DNA from: Stachybotrys elegans
Taxonomy: Eukaryota > Ascomycota > Sordariomycetes > Hypocreales > Stachybotryaceae
Length of the DNA stretch: 64,000 bases
Assembly: GCA_020746835.1 (NCBI GenBank)
Contig: JAGPNK010000003.1
Coordinates: forward strand, 992,001 to 1,056,000
Direction of reading: 5' to 3'
This document shows, piece after piece, positions 55,257 to 64,000 of this stretch. How positions within the stretch are numbered: position 1 is the stretch's first letter; every line of letters begins with the position of its first letter. The notes under the pieces are model-generated. The model had not been told where the DNA came from. It saw only the letters and a program-made list of their open reading frames with translations, and searched no databases. A program made the position numbers and the translations under genes.

Positions 55257-56395
55257 CTCTCTGTGCCTCCGGAGGGGTTCACCATCTTGGGAATATGATC
55301 CTGAGAGCCTCCCCGGACTGGGGGCGCTAGTCAAGGTGGTGGGAAAGGGTTCCGTCCCTGGGATGGAGAAGCTCGCAGCGCCCTGGCCCACGCACATGCA
55401 TCAATACACAATCCCACCCCCCGTGCACCCCTCCCTCGGTTCGTCGTCCAGTCCTACCGCTTTGCCTGCTTCGAGCCTTGATTCTCTCACCAGAATGGTA
55501 TGTGGGTGGCCAGACTGCACAGTCCAGACCCTCATCCCAGCATCCCTCAGGACTCGCCAGTCTTTCAGCTGGATGACCCATCCATACCCCTCCCCCTGTT
55601 CTGCCCTCCTTCCTCTGAACCTAGCCGACCAAGCTTACTCGACAAGCTTGAACAAATTATGCTCCCATGCCCTACGCGGTTCGGGCAGTGGGTAGGGGCT
55701 TTTGGGTTGTGGTTGGCGCACCCAACGATGGGTTAGGGAAGGTGGATGGCTCGATGGGGGCTACGGCGACAGCGAGCGCGAGGCGCCTCCCTCTTCGCGA
55801 CTTGTGATTCGACATCTCTGGAAAGTGGTTGAGCTCTTTTGCCTGCTCAGACGAGAGAAGATATCATCAAGCGCCCATCTGCGAATCTATCGAGGCCGGG
55901 GCCATCTGGTGGGAGCTTTGACGCTGGCTTGTCCGGCCTGCTTCCTTCCTGGGGGTTGGTTCCTAGTGTCTGGGCAACGCCACGGCCGATGGCGATGCGT
56001 GATGGACCACAAGAAAACGTCAATCCTGGCCACCCGCCAAGACCACCATGATGCACAGGTATGGATACATGCGGAAGAAGGACCATGCACGCCAGCCCAG
56101 GGCAGCCCGTGGATACCACGTCCTGTACGGGATGCCACGGTATAGCTCCCGAAGCACCTCTGGCTGGCTGGGTCAACCTTCTTCGTGCCATCTTGATATA
56201 AGATAGCCTTCTTTCCCACTCGTTCCATCCGGTCTTCTTCCCTCCCCATCCTCTCCTCACCAACCCAAGTCTGGTCGACAGTCAATACCCTCGATTGCAT
56301 AAGAGGATCGAGTTTTGGGACCCTCAATTATCTTCTCAACAACTCAGTTCAAGAGGTTTCAACAGGTTCTGCTACAGAACCACCCAGTCGCAGCC

Positions 56396-58252
56396 ATGCC
56401 GACTCTCCACCGTTATGATTACATCCTGGCGATTGGTACCCTCTTCGCTGTCCTCGACGCGTGGAACATTGGTAAGTCCCGTCGCCCAAACGCCTGGTCT
56501 TCATCACACCCGCGCGGCTGCTAACCATCTCTTATCGCGCAGGTGCCAACGATGTTGCCAACTCGTGGACCACTTCGGTCTCGTCCCGCTCCATCTCCTA
56601 CCTCCAGGCCATGACTCTCGGCTCCATTCTCGAGTTTGCCGGAGCCGTCGGTGTCGGCAACCGTGTCGCCGATACTATCCGCACCAAGATTGTCGACCCT
56701 GACCAGTTCGAGGGCAACCCCGCCATGCTCATGATCGGAATGATGTGCGCCATCGCTGGCTCTGCCATCTGGCTTACCTTCTGCACCCGTATGTCCATCA
56801 CTGTCTCTACCACCCACTCCATCATGGGTGGTGTCATCGGCATGGGTGTTGCTCTCGTCGGCGCCTCCGGTATCACCTGGGTCGACTTTGACAGCGGCGA
56901 GATTGCCAATGGTGTCGTCTCCGTCTTCCTCGCCTGGGTCATTGCCCCTGGCATGTCGGCTGCCTTTGCCATCATTCTCTTCACCCTGACCAAGTATGCT
57001 GTGCTTCTGCGCTCCAACCCCGTCCTCAAGGGTCTGGCCCTGGTGCCTTTCTTCTTCGGTCTGACCGGCTCCCTGATTACTATGCTGCTCATCTGGAAGG
57101 GTGGTTCCATCAACGCCGACTTCCCCGGCCCCATCCTGGGCGGTATCATTTTCGGTGCCGGTGCTCTCTTTGCCCTTCTCATCACCATCTTCCTCCTTCC
57201 CTGGCTGTACCGCCTCATTGTCAAGAACGACTGGCAGCTGCGCTGGTGGCACATCGCCCTGGGCCCTCTCCTGCTCCGCCGCCCCGAGCCTCCTGCCCAG
57301 CCCGAGGGTGCCGCGGGTGGTATCAAGGACTTCTACGAGGGTCACCTTACCAAGGAGGAACTCGATGCTCTCCGCAACGAGCGCGTTTCCGACGAGGAGT
57401 CTCCCCGCAGCAAGGAGGATGGCACCCCCGAGTCTGACTCTGACAACAACGTCGCTCTCCGTCCCGAAGCCCCCAAGACCAAGTCTCTTGTCGGCCCCAA
57501 GCCCGAGGGTCCTCTCATGTCTGGCCCTGTCCTTCTCTGGTGGACCAAGAAGATCTTCCTCAACGGTGTTGACCAAGACATCATCAACATGCAGAAGGAC
57601 AAGAAGAGCGTTCTGACCGGCGACCTCGAGGCCATCCATGCCCACGTCCCCCACTACGACAACAAGACCGAGTACCTCTTCACCTTCGTCCAGGTCATGA
57701 CTGCTTGCGCTGCCTCCTTCACCCACGGTGCTAACGATGTCGCCAATGCCATCGGCCCCTACGCTACCATCTACCAGATTTGGCGCAGCGGTGAGCTCCC
57801 TGGCAGCAAGACTCCTGTCCCTATCTGGATTCTCTGCATGGGTGGTGGTTGCATTGCTCTCGGTATCTGGACATACGGCTACAACATCATGAAGGTTCTC
57901 GGCAACCGTCTCACCCTTCACTCGCCATCTCGTGGTTTCTCTATGGAGCTTGGCGCCACCATCACCATTGTTGTCGCTACCCAGCTCGGTACGTTATCCC
58001 TCTCCGCATCAAATTGTGCCGCATTTACTAATCTCTTTTGTAGCCCTTCCCGTCTCTACCACTCAGTGCATCACTGGTGCTACCGTCGGTGTCGGTCTGT
58101 GCTCTGGTACCTGGAGGTCTATCAACTGGCGCATGGTTGCCTGGATCTACGGTGGTTGGATCCTCACCCTCCCCTGCGCCGGTCTCATCTCTGGTCTCCT
58201 TTGCGGCATCATCATCAACGCTCCTCGCTGGGGCTTCAACCCCGATGCTTAA
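56396..58252 (+). CDS. PHO89: Pho89-type Na+/phosphate symporter (PiT family)
   Basis: Exons 56396-56471, 56543-57988 and 58044-58252 (introns 71 and 55 nt) give 576 residues. This is a plasma-membrane inorganic-phosphate transporter of the PiT family. The duplicated signature is clear: GANDVANSW at residue 26 (across the first splice site) and THGANDVANAIGPYATIY around Gly421, each in one half of the protein. STTHSIMGG and STTQCITGA are the paired second motifs. About ten to twelve hydrophobic spans surround a central hydrophilic loop (about 250-370) with a Ser/Glu/Asp-rich acidic segment. Strongly biased codons suggest high expression. Family members are induced by phosphate starvation; CACGTG sites upstream are compatible. 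It converges with the third Zn2Cys6 gene. Confidence 0.95.
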
Positions 58253-58522
58253 CTAGTTGGTGGACTCTTGTAGCGTCGCGAGTGGTGGTGGACCGATTCA
58301 GTCCGATCTACCGTCGTTACTATGGCTATTTACCGAGTTAATTACCTACGTCAAGATCTGATAGGATTGATGCCATAATTTTCCTTTATCTACTATAGAC
58401 CAAGCCCTTGATCAATCACTCACTTATACCCCAACGTCTTTCCATTCTGAGTGTGACTCCAATAGATGTTGGGATAAATCTCGTCTGGCAAAAAGTCCGG
58501 TAAGTACTACTGATAAGTCAGG

Positions 58523-60756
58523 CTATTGCTCTTGGTTGCGCTGTGCGTGTTCGTAGTCGAAACTATCGAATATCATTTGACCCATTCCTAGTAAACCCCA
58601 GTCATTTATATTCGACCCGTCCAGTCCGGGGAACTCGGATGAATCACCGAGGTTGCCCAGCACCAACAAGGTGTCGTCAGTCAAGTCTGTGCAGCTGTAT
58701 GTGGATTCTGGGACCTGCTGATGGGGGCGATATGGCGAGTCTGCTAAGCCGGTCGATACTGTGTTGACATCCAACTCCGAAGAAACCCGAAGCGACCACC
58801 GCGATTCTTGGTCCGGAGCAGGTTTATGGTCAATCTTGATCGTCCCGACGTATGGAATCTGGATGAATAGTCGACTCGGCGCTTCTTCCCAGCCAGATGG
58901 ACCTTCTGATGTATGTTGATCGGCGGCGGGTTCGGCTTTGGCATGGTACGTGGCACCCTCAGCGGCCTTCTGTTCGAATGCAAGGACTCGCTCAAGAATG
59001 TCAGCTATTCTCCCGGAAATCGCATCTTGGTTCGCTTGAAACGTTTCTTGGAGGATTTCGAGTGTGCGTTGAAACAAGCCGCGGTCCCTCAATCGCTGAT
59101 GCTGAAGAGATTGAAGAGCAGTATTCGACCCGGATATTTGCTGGCGAGATATCTCGATATGTATAAGACACAGAGCGGTGCTGGCGATGAAGGCAATGAA
59201 ATCAATGCCACGACAGTACGAGGAGTGAGGGTTGCATGTACGAAAAGACACAAATTGAGAAATCGCTGTGCGACTGGCGGCAGCAGCGGAGAGCTTGTGA
59301 TAGTCGAGGTTGGAAGGCGCAGATGACGGCTGCAAGATGTAGGGGAGATGAAGCTGGACGAGGAGGTGGTTGTAGGTGAGGTGATGCGTGAGGCGGATCG
59401 ACTCTTCGAATTGGCTCACTTGGCTTCGATCGGCCGACGAGAGATCCGTAGAGGAGAGCCACCACTGGGGAGGCATCAGGGCAGCGGCCTCGCGGAGCAT
59501 CTTATCAATCTTATGTGTCAGAGCGATGTCCATCTGGTCGGAACTGTTGCGTTGGAGGATAAGCCCGACGGCTACCGTTTCCATGCGCTCCATGCGCTCC
59601 AGGGCAGGAAGATTGTCTAGGACATGGGGCTTCGCAAAGTCGTCTCCGGTGCACGCCTGTGGAAGACCAAGCATTAAGGATAGGTAGCGGTCCGAGCAAA
59701 CTATTCGAAACCACATGTATTCAGTGTCGATTCGCTCCCGTGTGGCCGCGTCGAGAAAAGCCCGCGGCGTGCTCTTGCTCTTGTGTATGCCCAGCATTTG
59801 CGCCATGCCCAGGGCTTTTCTGTTGCGCAGCCACGCGCGGCGCAGGTCGCCTGTGTTGTTGAGGTACATGCTCTCAATCATGATGCACTCAATGCCCTCG
59901 ACTGAGCTGGCCATGTCGTCGTTGTTGGTGAAGAGACGGCTGACGGCATCGTTTAAACGGGACGCGAGAGTTCGATGGGGTATGCTTAGAGTTGCCAGTC
60001 TCTCCGATTCTGACGGAGGGATACTTTGCAGCAGGGTGCTCAAGGTAAGGAGCTTCTTGGCGACGAATATGGGATGAGATAGCGTAGGGGCTGTCGTGAG
60101 TATATCTCGCGAGATGGGAATTTGCTTCAGGATCTTGGAGTATGGGAGACATATTATGCCATGAAACAAGATGGAGGGATCACACGGGATGCTCAGGATT
60201 AAGTCAAGATCATGCTTGGACGGCCAGACTGAGAGCAACGCCCTGGATATGTCATCTGGGTTTTCAGCGAGTTGGTTCTCAATTGGATTTCCCAGTGGCT
60301 GCCTCGGGGCGTGACTGGATGCTGAGAAGGTCGTTCTTTGGCTATTGCCAGGGGGTGTCGCATCCTTTGGGAGGTTAGGCGTCATACATAGACCGACGTG
60401 TGCAAGCAACTCACTTGTGCTTCACTGCCATCAGGCCTGCTCGTCTGCACCTCGAGCCTTCCCACTGGATAATGTGCCGGGTCCTGTTGCTCGACCAATT
60501 GACCCAGAATGGACTCGACTCGACTCAGCCTATCCCTCCGCTCAGCACGCGGAATTTCGTCGGGAAACTCCTGGCTGGTGCACTTCGTCTGGCGGCTTCT
60601 GCACCCGTCGCAGACGGAGTCCGAGGGCGCGGCGAAGCTGCATCGGGTCTTGCGGCGCTTGCACTCCCAGCAGCTCAGCGTGCCCTTGCGAAGCTTGCGC
60701 TTCCGGGGCACGATGGAGCCTTGGTCCGCCGCGGAACTTGGCCGAGTGTCCGGCAT
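58523..60756 (-). CDS. Zn2Cys6 transcription factor, divergent from the NmrA-like gene
   Basis: Exons 60756-60415 and 60364-58523 (50-nt intron, gtgagt...caaag) give 727 residues. The finger is at Cys29, 32, 39, 49, 52 and 59 (SCWECKRRKTRC, then VCDGCRSRQTKC; C-x2-C-x6-C-x9-C-x2-C-x6-C). A short coiled coil follows (RLSRVESILGQLVEQQ). The middle region (about 140-560) matches the fungal-specific regulatory domain (GDLRRAWLRNRKALGMAQMLGIHK). The C-terminus is acidic with a possible activation motif (DDTLLVLGNLGDSSEFPGLD). It shares a 411-bp promoter with an NmrA-like reductase, which suggests local or pathway-specific regulation. CGG-rich repeats in its leader could bind this class of factor. 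Target genes are otherwise unknown. Confidence 0.86.
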
Positions 60757-60795
60757 GAGGGATGCTGTGGAGGCGGTGGTCCAGCACGGCAATTT

Positions 60796-60819
60796 CGGAC
60801 GGCGGACGGCGGACGGCGG
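60796..60819. repeat. CGGACGG heptamer repeats in the TF leader
   Basis: Three direct CGGACGG units plus a final CGG, 40-63 bp upstream of the transcription factor ATG. CGG triplets are the half-sites of Zn2Cys6 proteins, so this could be an autoregulatory element or simply a slippage repeat. Confidence 0.5.
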
Positions 60820-60940
60820 TGATGGGCAGAGTGCGGGTTCAAAAGTGAGTAGTTGCTTTCGCCGCCATGGAGGTGAAGTTTGCTGTAGGTTTGTTGTGAT
60901 GTTGAAACCGCACCGCCGTGGTGATCAAGACTTTGGTTCG

Positions 60941-60954
60941 TCCGCCGCGGCGGA
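60941..60954. promoter_or_regulatory. Perfect 14-bp palindrome TCCGCCGCGGCGGA in the divergent promoter
   Basis: The sequence equals its own reverse complement and places CCG and CGG triplets in inverted orientation near the middle of the TF/NmrA shared promoter. It is a candidate dimer-binding site for a Zn2Cys6 factor, possibly the neighbouring one. Confidence 0.4.
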
Positions 60955-60966
60955 GGAAGCCCATGT

Positions 60967-60971
60967 CCAAT
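60967..60971 (+). promoter_or_regulatory. CCAAT box, divergent promoter
   Basis: CCAAT about 200 bp upstream of the NmrA-like gene, between the palindrome and the TATA box. Confidence 0.3.
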
Positions 60972-61047
60972 CAGGAGCGGAGCCGGTGACATAGCCAGAT
61001 AAGCGCCGGATCAAGTCTGAGTGCTTCTACATAGAGTGAAATAAGCT

Positions 61048-61053
61048 TATAAA
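61048..61053 (+). promoter_or_regulatory. TATA box of the NmrA-like gene
   Basis: TATAAA lies 115 bp before the ATG at 61168. Confidence 0.45.
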
Positions 61054-61167
61054 TTGCATTCATGGACGCTGTTTTCATAGAAATTTCTTTAGATATCAGC
61101 AAGCTACACATCTTTTGTTCGATTCATAAGACTTGACTCTCCATTCTTATTGGCACGAACCATCATC

Positions 61168-62385
61168 ATGGTCAAAGTCGCAATCGCAGGCGGCTCAGGG
61201 CGTGCGTCGATGTTCTTTTATGGCGCTTGCAATATTATTAACTAATTTTTAGAAGTTGCTCGTGAGATTATCGACGTCCTTGTGGCAGAGGGCAAGCATG
61301 AGGTTACAATTATGAGTCGAAAGGTGCATCACAGCCTATGTTTCCAGAGACGAGTTCTAACAGACAATCCAGGAGCCCCAAGAGGATGAGTTTGCGCCTT
61401 CCATTGGCTGGAAGATGGTGGACTACGGCGACAAAACCAGCTTGGCCCAGGCTCTCACGGGCATCCATACCGTCTTGTCCTTTGTCCAGACCTTGTCCGA
61501 CCCGGGTCAGGTGGCCCAGAGGAATCTCATCGACGCTTCTATTGCCGCAGGTGTGAAGCGATTTGCACCGAGCGAGTATGGAAGGTAATAGTATTATCCC
61601 ATGTATCTGCGAGCTTGGCACTGAATGATTTCCAGCAAAGAAACAACAGGCATGCCGTGGTGCCAAGTAAAGGAATCCATCCGGGAGTACCTGGAGAAAG
61701 TGACAAACGAGGGAAGCGTAAGTTGCTGCCCCATCTGCATACTTTTTTCTTGATAAACTAATTCTGGAGCTTGTCAGAACCTTGAATACACACTGTTCCA
61801 GCCCGGGCTGTTCCTCAACTATGTCGCCTTCCCTCACAAGACTTCTAAGCACTTGGAGCCGCTACAGGCTTTGGTGGATTTTGAAAACAAGCGAGCCATC
61901 TTGGTCAAAGACTACGAGGATTCCACAATGACCTTCACCACGGTCCAAGATGTTGCCGCCATAGTCGCTCGAGCATTGGACTACCAGGGGAAGTGGCCCA
62001 AGAACGGCGGAATCTGCGGCAACAGGCTCACGTTGCGCCAGCTGGCCGATATAGGGGAACGAGTGTTAGGTAGACAACCTTGCTATTGCGGTTCCAAGTG
62101 GACGTGCTGATCTTGAACCTAGGATGCCCATTTACTGTCGAAAAGGTCGAGTTGAAGGATCTCGAGGCCGGCGACCTAACGGCATCATGGCATCTGGAGG
62201 CGAGGCACTCGGCGATACCCGAGGAGGAAGCCAAGACGATGCTCAGGACGGTGACTATTGGTCTACTTCTGAGTATCTCGAAGGGTGCTTGGGATTCCTC
62301 GGACGAGATGAGCCGGCTCTTTCCCGACTACAGGCTCACTTCAACTGAGGAGTTTTTGGGAAAAGTCTGGGGATCAAATGAGTAA
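61168..62385 (+). CDS. NmrA-like / isoflavone-reductase-like NAD(P)-dependent reductase
   Basis: Six exons: 61168-61201, 61253-61323, 61373-61584, 61636-61717, 61778-62069 and 62123-62385, with introns of 49-60 nt, give 317 residues. The N-terminal motif GGSGQVA (8-14, across the first splice) is the dinucleotide-binding loop of the atypical SDR NmrA/PCBER group. MSRK, VLSFVQ and VKRFAPSEYG (about 98-107) are family hallmarks, and PGLFLNYVA follows in the substrate region. Such proteins reduce small aromatic or quinone-like compounds or act as redox sensors. It is divergent from a Zn2Cys6 gene and upstream of a GMC oxidoreductase, so a role in a small metabolic cluster is plausible. All five splices keep the frame. 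Confidence 0.86.
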
Positions 62386-63404
62386 CGACAGATTTCTTCT
62401 TTTTAGAAGGGATTTTGGGTGCTGAAGGATCAATTGGTACTGAGGATCGTGACCTCATAGGGAGAGATGCAGTATAAACTACGGCGGGTGTTTTCACAGC
62501 CATGCAATATGTAGCCAACCAAGTCAATTCACGTCGGCCATCTACGAGGGTATTTATGTAATGAATGCTTCTCATTTGCGACCCTGGGAGTATTTGCTGC
62601 TTGCCAAAGTTAATACCGAGTCGGTCAGTCGAGGATGCTTCACGATGTCGACGCATCCTTGTTGTCGCCAGTGTTGATCTACAGCACAAGTGCCAGCATC
62701 GAGTCAGGCCAAATTCGGGTTTGCTTTCCCTCGACAGCGGCTGTCCGACGTCCTTTAGTTAGGATCGGCAGTGCCTCGCTCCCTGGAACAGCGCTACGTC
62801 TTGTTTTTAATTTGGGAGCATGCAGGACGCAGGGTCCATCGGCAATTTGCGAGCCGGCAATGCAGGCCAAAATTCACACCAAGACAACCCCCACAAAAAC
62901 ACCCTCGTTTCTTCTGTCAGCTGTCAGCTCTCTCTTTTCTTCCTCCCATTCCGACATTTCGTCATCGTGTCAGCTGAACTCGGGGTCCTCACCCGGCGAT
63001 CCCATCACATATCCCAATCCGACGCCATGCGCGCTCCGTCCTCGTTTATCGGCAAGGCTATGCTTCCAAGCCTCAAAACGGCAATCGCTGCCGTAGATCG
63101 TAAACTCATTTGGAATGGTAGCACAGCCTTGAGGATGGGGCGCGCCCGTATCCGTCAGATCCCATGACCGGGGTGTTGAAGAAACTGGGACTCGTGTTAG
63201 TGTCGTCTCAAGGCGGCTTACGGAGCTGAACGAGAAGCTAGCCGCTGCCCCTGTCGTCATGGCCCGAGTCTGTCCGCCCTAGAATCTCGTAACGGACGAC
63301 GCCAGAAGTCTGACTAGTCGGCGCCGCTCCGCTGGCGTGGATACCTCCAGCTCCATTGGCCCATCGCTAGGTCTCGTATGTCCTGTCTCCGATTCATACA
63401 TATC
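62386..63404. other. Intergenic region
   Basis: About 1 kb between the NmrA-like gene and the GMC gene. A 115-codon frame at 62820-63167 has no recognisable features. No supported gene. Confidence 0.45.
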
Positions 63405-63414
63405 TATATATATA
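63405..63414 (+). promoter_or_regulatory. TATA-like box of the GMC gene
   Basis: TATATATATA, about 65-75 bp before the ATG. Confidence 0.4.
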
Positions 63415-63477
63415 GATGCCAGCCCTACCCGATCCCTTGACGACACTTCCCAAGCCAAGGACCCTTCCCGCCACCTC

Positions 63478-64000
63478 ATGATGAAGTCTATCGCTGTCAT
63501 TGCCGCTGTCTCAGCCCTCCTGCGCTCCGGCGAAGCCGCCCCAGCACCTACCCACAAGACCACCGACTGGACAACGACGGAATGGGATGCCATTGTTGTC
63601 GGTGCCGGTACTGCTGGCATCATCGTCGCTGACCGCCTGAGCGAGGCGGGCATGAGCACACTGCTCCTCGAGCTCGGTGGTGTTTCCTACGGAGTCACAG
63701 GCGGAAGGGAGAGGCCAGACTGGCTCCAGGGAACCGATCTCAGCAGAGTCGATGTCCCAGGTCTATGTAAGCTGTCTCACCCACACCGTCATTCCTCGCC
63801 CTAGTCGAGACTAACAACGCAACGACAGACAAATCCATCTTCTCCGGCGGCTCCCCCCTCCTGTGCCCCAGCGATGTCGTCAGTGCATTCCAGGCATGCA
63901 CCATCGGCGGCAACAGCGCCATCAACGCCGGCCTCTACTTCCAGCCCCCCGCCGACGACTGGGACTCGTACTTCCCCGAGGGCTGGCACAGCAAGGATGT
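63478..64000 (+). CDS. Secreted GMC oxidoreductase, cellobiose-dehydrogenase-like flavin domain (partial)
   Basis: Exon 1 is 63478-63766. After a 62-nt intron the second exon starts at 63829 and runs off the right edge. A signal peptide (MMKSIAVIAAVSALLRSGEA) leads to a Pro/Thr-rich linker and the FAD-binding motif DAIVVGAGTAG (about 38-48) with LLLELGG, the acidic residue that binds the FAD ribose. The second exon begins YKSIFSGG after splicing and contains AFQACTIGGNSAINAGLY, the GMC signature. The pattern of Cys and Gly resembles the dehydrogenase domain of cellobiose dehydrogenase (CAZy AA3), without a cytochrome domain in front. It is probably an extracellular sugar or alcohol oxidoreductase. 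The C-terminus is missing only because of the window. The start could also be the second Met at 63481. Confidence 0.83.

Larger units (their letters stand above)
52931..56395. other. Intergenic region upstream of the phosphate transporter
   Basis: About 3.5 kb with no supported gene. Several 80-140-codon frames overlap on both strands with inconsistent composition. Three CACGTG sites lie at 54770-55256. A GATATAAGATA element near 56195 may act as TATA box for the transporter, about 200 bp before its ATG. Confidence 0.4.

Noticed and set aside
56521..57921. 466-codon open frame on the minus strand
   Set aside because: It is antisense to the conserved phosphate transporter and its Gly/Asp/Val-rich translation mirrors the codon bias of the real gene.
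62820..63167. 115-codon frame between the NmrA-like and GMC genes
   Set aside because: No recognisable domain, no leader-like sequence before it and no consistent composition.

Overview
The window is nuclear DNA of a filamentous ascomycete (Pezizomycotina), most likely a sordariomycete of the Hypocreales type. The evidence is: genes broken by short introns (47-120 nt in most cases, with CTRAC-like branch points), GC-rich codons, pyrimidine-rich 5' leaders, three Zn2Cys6 transcription factors (a fungus-specific class) and fungus-typical families such as an Mpp10 homolog, a QutR-like AROM paralog, a GH114 enzyme and a cellobiose-dehydrogenase-like flavoprotein. Taxonomy is inferred from gene content and style only.

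Layout. 1-5.9 kb: a possible gene start running off the left edge on the minus strand, then a Zn2Cys6 factor converging on a secreted PAF-acetylhydrolase-like alpha/beta hydrolase. 6.9-8 kb: a short-chain dehydrogenase. 8-11.2 kb: mostly non-coding, with one doubtful two-exon frame interrupted by a TAG. 11.3-15.5 kb: a DHH phosphoesterase with a PIP-box-like tail, tail-to-tail with a family-16 methyltransferase, then a secreted GH114 glycosidase. 16.7-17.7 kb: an unrecognised protein with a signal peptide and a C-terminal KEEL, predicted to stay in the ER. 19.6-22.1 kb: a Crp1/Mdg1-like protein (AMPK-type glycogen-binding fold plus a long repeat-rich acidic tail). 23.1-30 kb: a housekeeping block with an RNF10/Mag2-type RING protein, the U3 snoRNP protein Mpp10 and a NASP-type histone chaperone. 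31 kb: a small VOC-fold protein. 35.7-38 kb: a QutR-like AROM paralog with a lost catalytic lysine. 38-45.9 kb: nearly 8 kb with no supported gene but many microsatellites. 45.9-49 kb: a second Zn2Cys6 factor. 49-53 kb: a 2-oxoglutarate/Fe(II) oxygenase among small frames, diverged repeats and probable gene remnants. 56.4-58.3 kb: a Pho89-type phosphate transporter, with three CACGTG sites far upstream. 58.5-64 kb: a third Zn2Cys6 factor divergent from an NmrA-like reductase, followed by a GMC oxidoreductase cut by the right edge.

How the genes relate. Most are independent single genes. The right-hand end is the best candidate for a functional unit: regulator and reductase share a 411-bp promoter holding a perfect CCG/CGG palindrome and CGG-rich heptamers, and a flavin oxidoreductase lies downstream. 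The most notable single items are the KEEL protein, the apparently catalytically dead QutR-like protein with an overlapping upstream ORF, the PIP-like tail on the DHH enzyme, and the accessory 49-53 kb region. No CRISPR array, bacterial operon, convincing transposon, tRNA or rRNA was seen. All splice models are by eye, from reading frame, GT-AG sites and family conservation.
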